A stretch of 64,000 nt of DNA, from NCBI GenBank assembly GCA_964035545.1, contig CAXIUT010000289.1:105001-169000 (forward strand). The letters are read 5' to 3'. Below the pieces are notes generated by a model. That model made no database searches. It saw only the letters and a program-made list of their open reading frames with translations, and was not told the DNA's origin. Made by a program: the position numbers and the translations under genes. This stretch comes from Bugula neritina. Taxonomy: Eukaryota; Bryozoa; Gymnolaemata; Cheilostomatida; Bugulidae. Every line of letters starts with the position of its first letter. Within the stretch, counting starts at the first letter, position 1. Below, piece by piece: positions 49,966 to 61,545 of this stretch.

Positions 49966-50306
49966 TATAACATTCTCCCAGTTTGCGGAGGACTCTCTAC
50001 TCGGGATTATCTGCTCCCTCCCATGACACCTTGGTGCTCGATAGGTAATGTCAGAATATAACTGTATATATGGTGGAGAATAGACAATCACTATGATTCT
50101 TTGTTTTATTATTTTTTCTGTATATACATATATGTGTGTCTCGATGGGTGTCATTTTCTTATTATGTGTAAACTTTCTTTTTTTGATAAAATACTTTATA
50201 AATATTGTCTTAGATAACTTTTTTTCATATATCATAGTTTTTTACATAGTGCGCTTCTCTTTCACTCTGGATTTGGCAGGAAGTAGGCTCCTTGCTGGAG
50301 GGGCGG

Positions 50307-50600
50307 TGTAGTGGCCAATGAAGTGTACTAGTATACACGTACAGTCAAGCCAATCACAAGGAAGCACGTGATTACCCCGGCGAAGCAAAATGCTTCCTGA
50401 CAGTTTATATATAGTTTTTAGTTTTAAGTAGTATGTGAAGATAGGGAGTAGACTTATATATGTGTTATAGAATTTGAATGTATTTTGCTATCATTTGTAT
50501 ATGTTAGATTAAATATAGACTTTATCTTCTACTAGGTCTGTGAAGTGTTTAGAACTATAAGTACAATAGGATACAGTTGCATATAGGATCTACTCTAAGT
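50307..50600 (+). repeat. LTR-like end of the 43.6-kb gypsy element
   Basis: Starts TGTAGTGGCC directly after the purine-rich CTGGAGGGGCGG. It contains a TATA-like TTTATATATAG (50404-50414) and ATTAAATATAG about 100 bp later. The right end is not defined, because no partner LTR is present. DNA similar to intron 2 of the RING-like gene begins at about 50608. Confidence 0.6.
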
Positions 50601-51020
50601 ATTATAATTGGAAAAAATTATAAAAATATTTTGAAAGAAAAATTTGCAACTCTTGTTTACTGTACAATGACTTGACCTTTATTTCAGTAAAATTATTTTT
50701 AAGGTTTCTCTGTTTTGGTCAACGTTGATTGAATTAGTATATTATAGTGATTGCAGTTTTTTAATGTAAAACGTGCAATGTAGCAATAGCTAGCATGGGA
50801 TGATGTTTTACCTGTTAAATGATTTTTCTTTCTATTAGTTTTCTATAATTCTCTCTGAACTTTGTAGATTGTAATTTTACAAGTAGTACTCGCATATCAT
50901 AACACCACAGTGAATGGGGTTTCCATGTACTTGCTTTTGTAACTTACGTGACGTTTTTTTGGTTTTCGTCAAATAACAAGAACAGCTTATCATAATTATG
51001 AAATCTTAACACCTTTACAG

Positions 51021-51838
51021 GTCAATCAAATGAAGGAAATCAACTAACTATTGACATTAATAATACAACTCAAAATGATCATGAAGGTTATAGCACAGAA
51101 CGAGATACTGCTAAAAAATCAACTCAACAGACAGGAAATAAATTAGATATTCGAACAGCAAAGAACAACCTCACAGAACCTGCTGGAAAAATACCCCCGG
51201 CTACAGGTGCTGCAGCTAAAATAGTCGGAAATGTTGGAATTGTAATTAGCACAGCTGCAAGTGTTTATGTTGTTTGTAAAGTAGCAGATGAGTTTGAAAA
51301 AGAAATAGGAGTTAATAGTAAAGCAGGGGGAGTAGGAGCAGCTGTAGGAGGTGGAATTGTTGGAGGTGCTATGGTCAAAGCATCCTCAGTCGCAGCAGCA
51401 GCAGCAGCAGCTGGTAAAGGAGGAGCAGTAATTGTATTAAAAACTCTAGCAACTGCAGCTGCAGGATCTTTTGGTGGTGCTTTGATTGGAGGAGCAGTTG
51501 CACTTGGTGTTGCTGCAGCAGCCAAAAAAGCTGGTGCTCCAGATATTATAATTCCTGTTTTAGCAGGTGGTACAGGGGGTGCTGTTGGAGCAGCAGCAAT
51601 TGCACTTATAGCAGGAGGAAGCTTAGGGGCTGCAATAATTGTTGGAGGTGCACTTGGAGCCTCGGTTGGGATTTTCTACCAGGGGGCTTCTTGGGCGATA
51701 GAAAATGGGGTGAACTCTACAGCAGAAAATACATACAACTATGCTAAAGAAAATGTAGCCGCAGTAGCAAGAAATGTGTTAAAATATGCTGATAGTGCGT
51801 GGAATACATTTACGGAGTACTTTGGCTGCTGGCTTTAA
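51021..51838 (+). pseudogene. Last exon of a RING-like gene paralogue, 5' exons lost
   Basis: After an acceptor TTTACAG the exon is open for 272 codons to the stop at 51836. It is very similar to exon 3 of the 28.8-kb gene through the Gly/Ala domain. At the C-terminus it has only one partial unit (TYNYAKENVAAVARNV) instead of six 22-mers, then WNTFTEYFGCWL. The intron before it is similar to intron 2 of the gene back to about 50608, where gypsy LTR DNA starts. No exon 1 or 2 is found upstream. Without the RING-like part it is either dead or uses another start, for example Met at 51371. Confidence 0.75.
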
Positions 51839-52732
51839 ACATGTAATACCTACTCCTCCTGCCAAACTTCTAAGTTGATGTCAGGCTGACTCTGATTCTA
51901 AACAGTTATTTGTTCAACCACAGTTTTAGTATGACGACAAGCATCATGGAAAGAATTAGAATATACATTGTCATACGAGCTACATATATATATTTGTTAA
52001 TCATCACGGCCTATATAATATCTCAATGCAATAATAAATTAGGAAAAGACATAGAAAATCATGCATAATTGGAAAAGCCCTAATTATTCAGTTTTATTTG
52101 TTAAAATTTTGATAGTTTGAGGCAAAAATCTATATACAATAGCAGCTAAATAGTAAAAAATTGTCAAAAGCTAGAATCGTCGAGTGCACACCAAATTAAC
52201 TAAAATAATCCACTTCATAATACTGTCTGGTGGAAGCACAACATCATTTCCTACTCCTTTTGGGAAAAGAGATTTTATTAGACCTCCTTTCACCTACCAA
52301 TGTTCTAGTGGGTTTAATGCCAAAGTTTCATATGGCTACCTAGAGGTGTGCTCTGGTGACATTGTCCAATAGCTTCATCTGTAGGAGGCAAAGTACATAA
52401 GTTAAAGGCACATCGCAAATAGTATTGCTGACTTTGGTTTCCCAAACCTTTTGTCCTGTAGATGTCATGGAGGAGCACTTTGCATAATTGTAGCAACATA
52501 GCAAAAACTTGCTAGCTTGTATGAATAGTCATCCTGAAAAAAGCACTAGTGTCACCAAATCACACTTTCCTTCTACCAAGACATTTAGTATGACTCCCTT
52601 TCAAATATTTTACATTGTTGCCCCTGAGAGGCCATGTGAAGGCTGCAAATTGTTCATTATAGGGCCTTGTCTTAGACTTTCTCACCCAGTACGCTGTGGT
52701 CCAGGATGAGTAGGCCCTAGCGGTTTTGCAGG
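51839..52732. other. 3' flank of the paralogue, nothing certain beyond
   Basis: The first 150 bp still resemble the 3' flank of the intact gene, with AATAAA at 52033. Frames at 52184-52372 and 52314-52499 lie opposite each other and match no family known to me. They could be more of the decayed repeat that follows. Confidence 0.45.
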
Positions 52733-53015
52733 GCACCAAGTGCTATTAGAGAGTGTCATCTGATTCTATTGTCAACATCTTCATCTGAGAAGCCACATTT
52801 CAGTATGCCATCTTTCACTGTATCAATTAACCTTTTTTTTGCCCCCCTCTTTCTCTTTCTCTGTATCTTCATCTCAGCCACCATTATAATACCTTCCTCC
52901 CTATCTCTTCTGCGCACATGTCCATACCATTGAAGAGGTCTCCTCCTCATGTCTATTGCGATAGCTTCTATTTTGGCCTCCTCCTTTATATTATCATTTG
53001 TTACATGATCTTCCC
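52733..53015 (-). mobile_element. RTE LINE C-terminal fragment
   Basis: The minus strand encodes RRPLQWYGHVRRRDREEG, a Lys/Arg-rich stretch and KKRLIDTVKDGILKCGFSDEDVDNR. This is the C-terminal tail found after the RT of RTE LINEs and resembles WYGHVRERED in the 36.9-38.0 kb fragment. Confidence 0.78.
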
Positions 53016-53029
53016 AATTTATATTGTAA

Positions 53030-53693
53030 ATACGTCAGTTGCACTTATCTGCTTTAATATTGGCAAGGGCAACTGGGTGGCATCCTTCTTTGAGTGGGTC
53101 ATTGCAGAGTTCAATTTTCCGTTTGAAAGACTCCGTGTCCTTTGAATCAGATTGGATTCCTAATTGCATCTCATCCTTATGAGTAGTGAAAGCATTTATT
53201 TCAGACTCATCCCTGATGTCACTGAGGCCTTACTGTATCTTGTTACATGCAGAAGTGCTGTACACCCACACTTTGAGAGTTTCACATTTAGTGGTGAAGC
53301 CAATGATTCTACCTTGGTGTGAGCAAATCTCACGAAGGTCACCTCAATGGTCATGTCCGACCAGATGCCGTCGAGCTGGCCGTGTTTATGATGCATTTTG
53401 TGGTTACCAGCCGTGAATTCAATTCTTACATCTTGTGGCATGACCTCCACGCTATGCAGATAGTGCATTTCCTCTTTTATTGCTAGGTGTATAGCCCAGC
53501 CTCCTTCTCTAACAGCTATGATGTGGGTGTTGATGGTAAAAATTGGTCCAATAAAGCACATGACCCACAGTTTTGCTATTCTTGAGCTCTCTGCAATTTT
53601 AATCAACATCTTTTCGAGGTCTTTCATGCTAGTGATTACACTTTCATCAAAACTAGCTTTAACAGTTCTCCCACCAATATTCTCAAACCTCAT
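53030..53693 (-). pseudogene. Minus-strand coding remnant of a dispersed repeat, unassigned
   Basis: An open frame of 165 codons (53693-53196) runs, after a frameshift, into 53190-53040 (DIRDESEINAFTTHKDEM, CHPVALANIKAD). The protein has no low-complexity bias. Patterns such as HIIAVREGGWAIHLA and GQLDGIWSDMTIEVTF remind me of a protein type scattered in many copies in cnidarian and other invertebrate genomes. That is from memory and unverified. It is probably a decayed transposon-linked gene. Confidence 0.45.
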
Positions 53694-54774
53694 ACATTCT
53701 GAGGAAACTTTTTATTTAGCATTTTGGAGAAACTACCAAAAGTAGAAATAACTACTATCTACCAAATCACTTTCAGCTATTAGTGGTCCAATGCACCCGA
53801 CATAGGTCATTAAAAGGGGAGAAATTAATAGTAAACATTAATGAAAGGGGATTGGTATGAAAAAAGTAGGGAACCACTGTTCTAATAGATGTATTACTTC
53901 CCCCAGCATGAAATACATTTTCATTCATAAAAAACTGTTTACAAATGCTTTTAGAGGAAAAGTCCAATGTGCTGATGGTAGAAATAGTTTTCAAAAGCAA
54001 AAATGTCAGATAAATGATGTGTCAATAATAAAGCAATTTAATTATGTTAAGAAGCCATGGTGCTGTGTTATTGTTGACCTCTTTTTATAACTTTAAAAAA
54101 TATAGCTAAAATTTTAAAACTGAAAATAACTATTAAGTTGGCAGCTCAACAAACTTTTTTGATAGGCATGCTAGTTTGAAATAAATTGATATTTAGCTCA
54201 CATGGCAATGATGATGCATTTTAAGTTTGCAGAACCCCTTTCAGCTTTTTTTGGTGGACATATTTGTAATAAGCATATAAAATCACACCCTATAGTAAAT
54301 TTTCATGAAGTTAGAACTAACTGATGCAGAGATGTAAGGAGATTATAAACGCGACAAGGCTAGGTTAAACTTGAAAAAATGAATGATTAAGGCTTAGCTT
54401 AGTTACCCTTGAATATCATTTGCCTATTACTCAATAATACACATGATAAAGGCACGTGCATCTCTATTATATTAGTTTCTAAAGATTTCAAAGCATTGGA
54501 ACCTTAAATTTAGCCTCAATGGGTAGGTACATTTGAATTAGAAAAAATCGTTTGGTGCCTGGCGGCCATCTTGAATTTCTCAAAATGCTGAAGGGTAAGA
54601 AGTCCCCACCCACCTGGAAACATTTACCTAGACCCTATATTTGAATAATCAAGAGAGAAAAAAACTTTATCCGGGATTGCAAGCCTAAGTCAAAAATTGG
54701 CATTTTTCTGCCAGACTATTAGGAGGTTTTGGTGGTTGTAGGTGGATTTTGTGAAAATTTTCTCATTAGATGAT
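53694..54774. other. Intergenic, nothing recognised
   Basis: AT-rich DNA with short open frames that match nothing known to me. It may contain non-coding parts of neighbouring repeats. Confidence 0.45.
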
Positions 54775-55075
54775 ATTGACGACAGTCGTTTAATTACAGA
54801 CAAAAGTAGGTTGGAGATTATATGCTTGGTGGGTGGTTGGATTTGCTATGAATATATTTAGTAGAACTGTTTGGCTTAGTGTATGGTGTGTAGGTTTTGT
54901 TGTTTAGGTTGAGTGTGGTGTCTAAGAAGTATATTATTTTTTTATTTGCTTTGATTGTTATTTTTAATCCATTTTCAGAAAATATTTTGCAGACATCCTT
55001 TTTTATGTTCTCTATTTATTTTGTTGTTTTGTCGGAGACTCCTAAGCCATCGTCCCTGTACAGGCCGAAGCTATA
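54775..55075 (-). pseudogene. Penelope-like element reverse transcriptase fragment
   Basis: The minus strand reads [11 protein letters not shown] (about 55075-55040), then [32 protein letters not shown] and [10 protein letters not shown]. The LYRDDGL active-site block, followed by an FLD-type stretch and YTKPN...HPPS, is diagnostic of Penelope-like RTs. One in-frame stop is seen. The fragment begins at a (TA)n array, as does the GIY-YIG fragment at 29.6-30.1 kb. Confidence 0.8.
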
Positions 55076-55087
55076 TAAATATATATA

Positions 55088-55140
<53 letters not shown>

Positions 55141-55162
55141 TATCCAAAATTGTATCAATACC

Positions 55163-55248
<86 letters not shown>
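55076..55248. repeat. Two (TA)n microsatellites
   Basis: About 60 bp (55076-55137) and 80 bp (55168-55248) of TA, separated by 30 bp of unique sequence. Confidence 0.95.
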
Positions 55249-55250
<2 letters not shown>

Positions 55251-56237
55251 CAGGTATCAGTTTGTTGTTTCTATCTCTTTTACAACTTTCAGAATAATGA
55301 AATTTTCATGACAAAAAAACCGGCCCATTGTGCCCCAGTACTGGGGTACAATGGGTTGCTGGGTGGGACCCAACAAATATATTAAAACTTTGCTGATTTT
55401 GTTGCATCTGATATTTATTTATTTAATATTGCAAATAAATAGAAATATTCTTTCAGATCTACAACAAAACTTATGTTTTAGCTGTACAGTTTGAACCAAC
55501 ACGGATAGCAGGGGCAAGAAAAATCAAACGCACATTACTCATTTCTACGGTGTCATTATCATTCCTGTTTAGCACTAAAAATGTTTTTTATTTTCACTTC
55601 ACAGGCTTTTTTATCAGAAAAAACGTTAGTAACATGTACTAGAAAATTTCGAGTGGACTTATTTTTATAAACTGTAGCTAAGGTGCATGGCTTCGGTTTG
55701 TGACTGGAGTATGAAAGAAAGAGTGGAGGGGAGAAGGGGAAGGAGGGAAATGAGCAAATCGCAATTCACAATTTAATTTAGTCAAATACATGTATATTTC
55801 CTCAATGATATAATATATAATGAATATCATGACTATATACTAGTAGCAACAGCAGAGTGTTTTGTATTATGTATAAAATGGCAAAGCTATGACCTCACCA
55901 GATGTATATATTAGGGGAGCTTCACCTTGTAGTGTTGTAGTCTTACCATGATGTCTTTGCTATTTTACAAAAAGGTCAGAGATTTCTATATCTATAGATT
56001 TTAGTAACATTCCAACCAACCTTTTGGGCAAACAAACTAATAACAGTAATCAGGGTGCAATAATCAGGTGGCTCATTGTGCCCGTGTGGCCAAATTGAAA
56101 ATAAATGTGGCTCAAGGAAAATTTATTTTAGAGTTTGCTGTTATACTAGTTAAGCAATGTAAAGACAAGCAATGGCAACAATATCAGTAAAATCCAGGCT
56201 TGATGCCTTTGAGTCTAAAAAGTTATAAAGCTTTAAC
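55249..56237. other. Spacer with a short perfect palindrome
   Basis: No gene was recognised. CCCCAGTACTGGGG (about 55333-55346) is a perfect 14-bp palindrome inside a GTGCCCC-rich patch. Similar GTGCCC words occur at about 56075 and 61849, on either side of the gypsy element that follows, so that element may have landed in an older repeat. Confidence 0.5.
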
Positions 56238-56348
56238 TGTAAGAGGCGGACTCGGTATTTGGTGTACGAGGTTACGCGAGAGTGAAGAGGAGACCGGCAA
56301 GGCATTCTATGCTTAGCGCTACTCAAGGTAAGTCGACTTATTGTTACG
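56238..56348 (+). repeat. 5' LTR, 111 bp
   Basis: Shares TGTAAGAGG, GGACTCGGTATTTGG, GGCATTCTATGCTTAGCG and CTACTCAAGG with 61546-61654. This is unusually short for a gypsy LTR. Confidence 0.85.
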
Positions 56349-56608
56349 TGGTGTCAGACGTAAACTTGATTGTGTTATTGCCGTCTGGTAGAAGTTTGGT
56401 CCAAGTTGCGAGGTTGAATAGAACCTATTGGAATCTTCCGTTGATTGACGTGTGAGGGTTTGGAAGAACCCACTTCAGTAAGTTTATTTGAACTTTTACT
56501 CACTGTAACTGTAATCAGGATTGTTGATGGTTTAAATTATAAGTCAGGCGTAATCACATTGAATATTGTATCGTTTGTAATAATTTTTGTGTTAAAGTTA
56601 AAGGAAAG

Positions 56609-57464
56609 GTGGTCGAATCGAGAGACGAGCGTTTTGTTACAAAATTGAACTTTAGCGACCCGAATTTGCTAACTAGTTGGAAATTATTTAAACAACAATT
56701 TGACATTGTTAAGGTAACAAAAAAATATGGTGATATGGACAATGAGGAGCAAATAGCTAATTTGTTGTTGTTAATGGGCCCTAATGGTGTACCCATATTT
56801 AATCAATTTACTTTTCATGCTACTGCAGCTGGGAGAACACGGACATTGCAAAATGTTATGGGCATGTTTGATAAACATTTTGAACCCATTAAAAATATCA
56901 TCTATGAACGTGTGCAGTTTAATAACATTAGGCAGGGCGACCTCAACATTCATCAATTTACAACTCAAGTACAGTCGCAGGCTGATCATTGTGATTATAG
57001 AGAGATGCGCGTCCAGTTAGTGAGAGACAGAATAGTGGTTGGGGTAAATACTAGTAAGCTAAGACGGCAATTGGTAGATATTGAAAATCTTGACTTAAAC
57101 ACATGCATTCGTAAAGCTAAACAGTTCACCAGTCATCACATGCAGGCTAGGCAGATTGCAACATATGCTGCCAACACTAATATGGATGTGCTCGGTGATT
57201 TGGCTAAAAAAAGGTACTCTGAGGGGAGGAGGCAGTTTCAAGAGTCAGAGAGAGTTGGGCCTTTACCTAGAAAATGTTATTTTTGTAACAAGGTGTTCCA
57301 CAGGAGGGATAGATGTCCTGCGAGAGACAAGTTTTGCTTTGTGTGCAAGGAAAAGAGTCACTAGAGTAAGTCGAATGCTTGCAAGGGACCAAGTCAAGGC
57401 AAAAAAGTAGAAGAAGTTAATCAGGAGTTAGAAGGATTGTTTTTGGGTTCTGATTCAGATTGAC
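56609..57464 (+). pseudogene. gag: Gypsy Gag with two zinc knuckles
   Basis: 251 open codons, beginning VESRDERFVTKLNFSDPNLL, with a Gag core similar in layout to that of the 9.7-kb element (DKHFEPIKNIIYERVQFN versus the THFTPKTNIPYERSVF type). Two knuckles, CYFC...H...C and CFVC..., lie near the end. A TAG at 57362 cuts the second knuckle, after which the frame continues (SKSNACKGPSQG). The open frame's first codon is GTG, so the true start may lie elsewhere. Confidence 0.8.
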
Positions 57465-58744
57465 TAGGCTTTGATTTTATTAATACCATAACTGAAACAC
57501 CTAAAGGTTGGCTAATTGATGTACGCTTAAATTCCCATCCAGATACATTTGAAGTGGACACTGGGGCTGCTGTTACAGCTGTCCCAGCACACTTTAATAG
57601 ATTTGTGAATGATTTACAACCTACAAGTAAGGTGTTAAAAAGCGCGGGTGATGCCAGATTAAAGGTAACGGGCCAAGTGAACACTACAATTTCTCATGGA
57701 GATGTTTCAATTGATGAGACAGTATATTTTGTGGAGAACCTTGTTACGCCATTATTAGGCAAACCGGCCATTTCTATATTGAATCTAGTTAAGTTTGTGA
57801 ATGAACTAGACCTTGGTCATAGTTTAGACAAGGCTTCGTGTATAAAAGCGTTTCCTTCTTTGTTTAAGGGGTTGGGTTTAATGAATTCGAAGGTATCTAT
57901 TTCCTTAAACACTAATGTTGAACCATTTGTTCAGAGTGTTCCAAGGAGGGTGGCAGCTGCTTGCAAGAAACCACTACAAGAAGAACTTAGAAGGATGGAG
58001 GACTTGGGAGTTATTGCAAAAATTGAGGAACCGACGGAGTGGTGCTCCCCTTGTATAGTAGTTCCCAAGAAGAATGGCAATCTTCGAGTGTGTATAGACT
58101 TCACTCAAGTAAACAAAGCAGTCAGGAGAGAGTATCATCCACTTCTCACCACTGAGGAAACATTGAGTGAACTGGGACATTCAAAGGTGTTTTCAAAACT
58201 TGATGCCAACTGCGGCTGTTGGCAGATGAAGTTAGCACAACAGTGTCAAAAGTTGACCACGTTTATAACGCTTTTCGGCAGATATTACTGTAAGAGACTC
58301 CCATTTGGGATCAGCTCAGCTCCTGAGATCTTCCAGAGGGAAATGCAGAAGGCGCTTATTGACCTCAAATGAGTTGTGTGTCATATGGATGATATTTTGA
58401 TTCATGGTACAACCACGAGGCAACACAACGAGACACTAGTGGCAGTCATGCAAAGGCTCCAAATAGCTGGAATCACACTGAATTTAGACAAGTGTGAGTT
58501 TGAAGTAAATAAGACAAAGTTTTTGGGCCATGTGATTGATGAGTCTGGGATACGGGCCGATCCGGATAAAATCAAAGCTATTATGGATTTCCCCATGCCA
58601 TCGAACAGAAGAGAACTAAGACGGTTCTTTGAAATAGTAAATTATCTAGGCAAGTTCTCTCCTCAGATTTTTAGCAACACTCACCATCTACGGCAGCTGC
58701 TGGAAAATAATGTAGAATGGAGATGGGGGTCCTCCACATACTGA
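57465..58744 (+). pseudogene. Gypsy protease and reverse transcriptase
   Basis: The protease motif EVDTGAAVTAVP is at about 57550-57585, with LVTPLLGKPAI further on. RT follows without a break (LGVIAKIEEPTEWCSPCIVV, RVCIDFTQVNKAV, LPFGISSAPEIF). An in-frame TGA at 58371 precedes the active-site block, which reads CHMDDILIHG in place of the usual Y-x-DD. Connection motifs FLGHVIDESGI follow, up to the stop at 58742. Most motifs are preserved, so decay is fairly recent. Confidence 0.87.
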
Positions 58745-60024
58745 ACAATTTAATTGTTTAAAAACTCTGTTAGTTCAGACTCCAGTTCTAATTCCGTATT
58801 GTGTTGAGGCGGAGACTCTTGTTAGTGCTGATTCTTCATCTTACGGACTGGAAGCAGCGGTTTTGCAAAAAGTCAATGGTAATTGGCATCCTGTTGCATT
58901 TGGCTCTCGAGCTCTTACAGCAGTTGAAAGAAGATATGCACAAATTGAGAAGGAGGCTTTAGCCATTTGTTGGGCATGTAGTAAGTTCTCTTACTATTTG
59001 TCGGGTAAAGACTTCCAGATCGAGACGGATCATAAGCCATTAGTATCAGTTTTTGGGAGAGAAAGAGCTTGCTAAACTACTTTTGAGGGTACAACGGTTT
59101 AGGCTTACGATGATGTCCTACAGTTATACGATTGTATATACCCCCGGTAAGATACTTGTTCTGGCGGACGTGTTGTCTCGCAGTCCAACGGAGGTGGAAA
59201 TGTTGGAATGTGTGAATTCGTCAGATGTTGATGAGTTGGAAGACTCAAGTGTTCTCGGCGCTCTTGTTGAAGATCTCCCTATTTTGTCTGGCAGGCTGGC
59301 GAAAATCAAGGCGGCTCTGTTTGAGGATGAGGTAGGAGTTGTGTTGCTCCAGTATATTACAGAAGGGTGGCTTAATATTAAGTTGGTTCCTGCCGCTATC
59401 AAACCATTTTATACTTTTAGAGAGTTCATGACTCAAGTTGGTAGAGTGATTTACTATATAAATAGAGTGTTCATTCCAGAACCAGAGAGAGATCGTGTGC
59501 TTAGAAACATTCATAAGGGAAATCAAGGTGAAACCAAGTGTATAAGACGTGCGTCTGAAATCATATGGTGGCCTGGAATGACTGCACAGATCAAACAATT
59601 AGTTCAGCAATGCCTACAGTGTGAAGAACATTGAATTAAACATAGAGAACCTTTACAGACCACAGTCTTCCCAGAACAGCCGTGGTGGAGGCTTGCAGTG
59701 GATTTATTCAACTGGCAAGAACAGAATTTTGTGGTTGTGGTGGATTACTATAGTAGATATATTGTGGTAAGAGATTTGGAAGACTCCTCAGAATCTACTG
59801 TGTTAACAAAGATCCTTAACGAATTGGTATGTATGCTAGGTGTTCCAAACACTATTGTTAGTGACAACGGGCCACAATTTCGGTCACAGGTATTCCAGGA
59901 ATATTTGAGAAAATGGGACATTCAACACATTACAAGCTCTCCTCGTTATCCACAGAGTAATGAAGAGGCTGAGAGAGCTGTTCGCACTGCGAAGAACTTT
60001 TTGAAGAAAAATATAAGCTTATAG
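58745..60024 (+). pseudogene. Gypsy RNase H and integrase
   Basis: RNase H: VSADSSSYGL near 58826, RYAQIEKEALAICW, and TDHKPLVSVFGR at about 59028-59065, where the frame shifts. Integrase zinc region: HKGNQGETKC ... CLQCEEH, with a stop at 59632. Core: WWRLAVDLFNWQ (first Asp), IVSDNGPQF (second Asp) and YPQSNEEAERAV (Glu), with a stop at 60022. The catalytic triad is intact although the frame is broken. Confidence 0.86.
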
Positions 60025-60600
60025 GAGTCTCTATGCTTATATAATGATATCTCACTTTTCAACGGTTACTCTCCTTCTCAGTTGTTATTTGGACGGTCAT
60101 TGAATTCTATGGGTTTTGTGAATGAAAAGGAAGTAGATGCCTCACGACTCAAGGTTTTAGAGTCTGATTATTGTGGGAGGCAGTCAATGTGGTACAACAA
60201 GAGACAGGCTGTGAGGGACAAGAGTCCATTTTAAGTAAACCAGCCTGTGGTTGTTAGGGATCCTAACAGACCTACTGTTCATGCTACGGTAATTGGAGCG
60301 AGAGGCAGGGAAGTTCTTGTTGCAAGGGATAATGGAGTAGTGTTGCGCAGAAACCGAGCTCATATCTCTCGATCTACTGACGTTCGTGGATCTTTTACTG
60401 ATTCTCCTCAACGGGGGTTAGGTCCAAGTGTTCCCCACTTGCCTATCAGACAGACCGATGTCCCTGTTAGACCCACGGAAATTGCAACTTCTTTTCGAGA
60501 AGACAATTCTCCCCATCAAATACCGGTAACACCCCAGAGTTCGTCCTTTGTAACAACCAGGGGGAGGGTCTCTAGGCTCCTCAAGAGACTTAATCTTTAA
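60025..60600 (+). pseudogene. C-terminal tail of the gypsy pol
   Basis: After a stop at 60022 the sequence still resembles the end of integrase (SPSQLLFGRSLNSMG). A TAA at 60233 follows, then 117 open codons (VVRDPNRPTVHATVIGARG...) with an SH3-like barrel flavour and a Ser/Pro/Arg-rich tail ending GRVSRLLKRLNL. No chromodomain is seen. Confidence 0.6.
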
Positions 60601-60649
60601 TCAGTGATAGAGTTGGACGACTCTATCAAATAACATTGTGTTGTAGATC

Positions 60650-61261
60650 ATGAGGACTTACATCATCGGAAACTCTATTGTTCGGGGATTGGAAGATCTC
60701 TCATGGACTACGATCAGAATCTCAGGAGCCAACTGGGAGACTCTATTTAGTTACGTAAACAATAATCAACGTAGATTTTCAAACTCTATTATCTATTTCC
60801 ATATAGGTCCGGTTAGATTTTCACAAATGAATTCATCTAGAAGGTGTTCTCCGGTGACAAATAGTAATGTTGAACCAGATAGCTTTTTCAATCCGTACTT
60901 TGAAACATTTTATATCAACCATATTCATATTATTCTCTGCACAATCTACCGTCTTGATTTTCAAAAGTATAATGGCGTGTTTAATTCTAGGAACACAGAC
61001 TTCACCTGTAGAATACGTAGCATGGTGGTATCAGAGAATAGAAGGATAGTAGGTTTTAACATGTCGTCGGGGTTTGCCGCCCCATATATGCATAAAAGAG
61101 TTTTTACAAGACGACATGGAACATACTCGTTTAGAGATAGATTTCTCAGAGATGGATTACACCCAAATAATTTGATATTGAGAGACTGGATAGAAGAGTT
61201 AAAACGTGTACAGAGGATAAACCTGTACAGGGTTATACGACGTCCCGAGCGTGCACGTTAG
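60650..61261 (+). CDS. SGNH/GDSL-hydrolase-like accessory protein of a gypsy element, 203 aa
   Basis: A separate ATG frame, 50 bp after the pol stop and before the 3' LTR, without internal stops although pol is broken. Block I: YIIGNSIVRGL, with the putative nucleophile Ser9 (relatives have GDS). Block II: ISGAN with Gly26. Block III: FHIGPVRF keeps Gly53 but lacks the usual Asn of GxND. Block V: RDGLHPN gives D168 and H171, the Asp-x2-His pair. Spacing and the 203-residue length suit a small SGNH hydrolase, an esterase fold. Esterase domains are known from ORF1 of CR1-type LINEs. One as a free 3' gene of a gypsy element is unusual as far as I know. Its target is unknown. Loss of the block III Asn could weaken catalysis or mark a variant family. 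Confidence 0.72.
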   Translation: MRTYIIGNSIVRGLEDLSWTTIRISGANWETLFSYVNNNQRRFSNSIIYFHIGPVRFSQMNSSRRCSPVTNSNVEPDSFFNPYFETFYINHIHIILCTIYRLDFQKYNGVFNSRNTDFTCRIRSMVVSENRRIVGFNMSSGFAAPYMHKRVFTRRHGTYSFRDRFLRDGLHPNNLILRDWIEELKRVQRINLYRVIRRPERAR

Positions 61262-61545
61262 ATAGTCGCATTTTTTTTGCTCTTTCATAACGTTTGTTTC
61301 AAATGTTTGAACAAAGATAAAAAAAAATTAGAGTGACTTTCTGAAGACCATACGAGGTGCCAGGCGAGCACTTTATATGTTCATCTCTATTTGTTACTTA
61401 CATTAACATTTGTTAAAAATATATATATCTATATATGTATACACCCCTGAGCCTAGAAGCCATACTGCTCTCTTGTGTGCTGGTTTTGTTGTAGAGTGGT
61501 GTGGAAGCACCCGCAAAAAGGGGGAACAGTGACTTGGTGAGAAAG

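Larger units (their letters stand above)
43643..50600 (+). mobile_element. Degenerate Ty3/gypsy element with accessory gene
   Basis: In order: gag (5' truncated), protease, RT, RNase H, integrase, proline-rich tail, accessory zinc-finger gene and an LTR-like end from 50307. The G+C-rich coding part stands out against the AT-rich surroundings. Stops and shifts occur in most genes. Its 5' LTR and the start of gag are missing at the junction with the preceding LTR. The right end lies against the remains of intron 2 of the RING-like paralogue (from about 50608). Confidence 0.85.
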
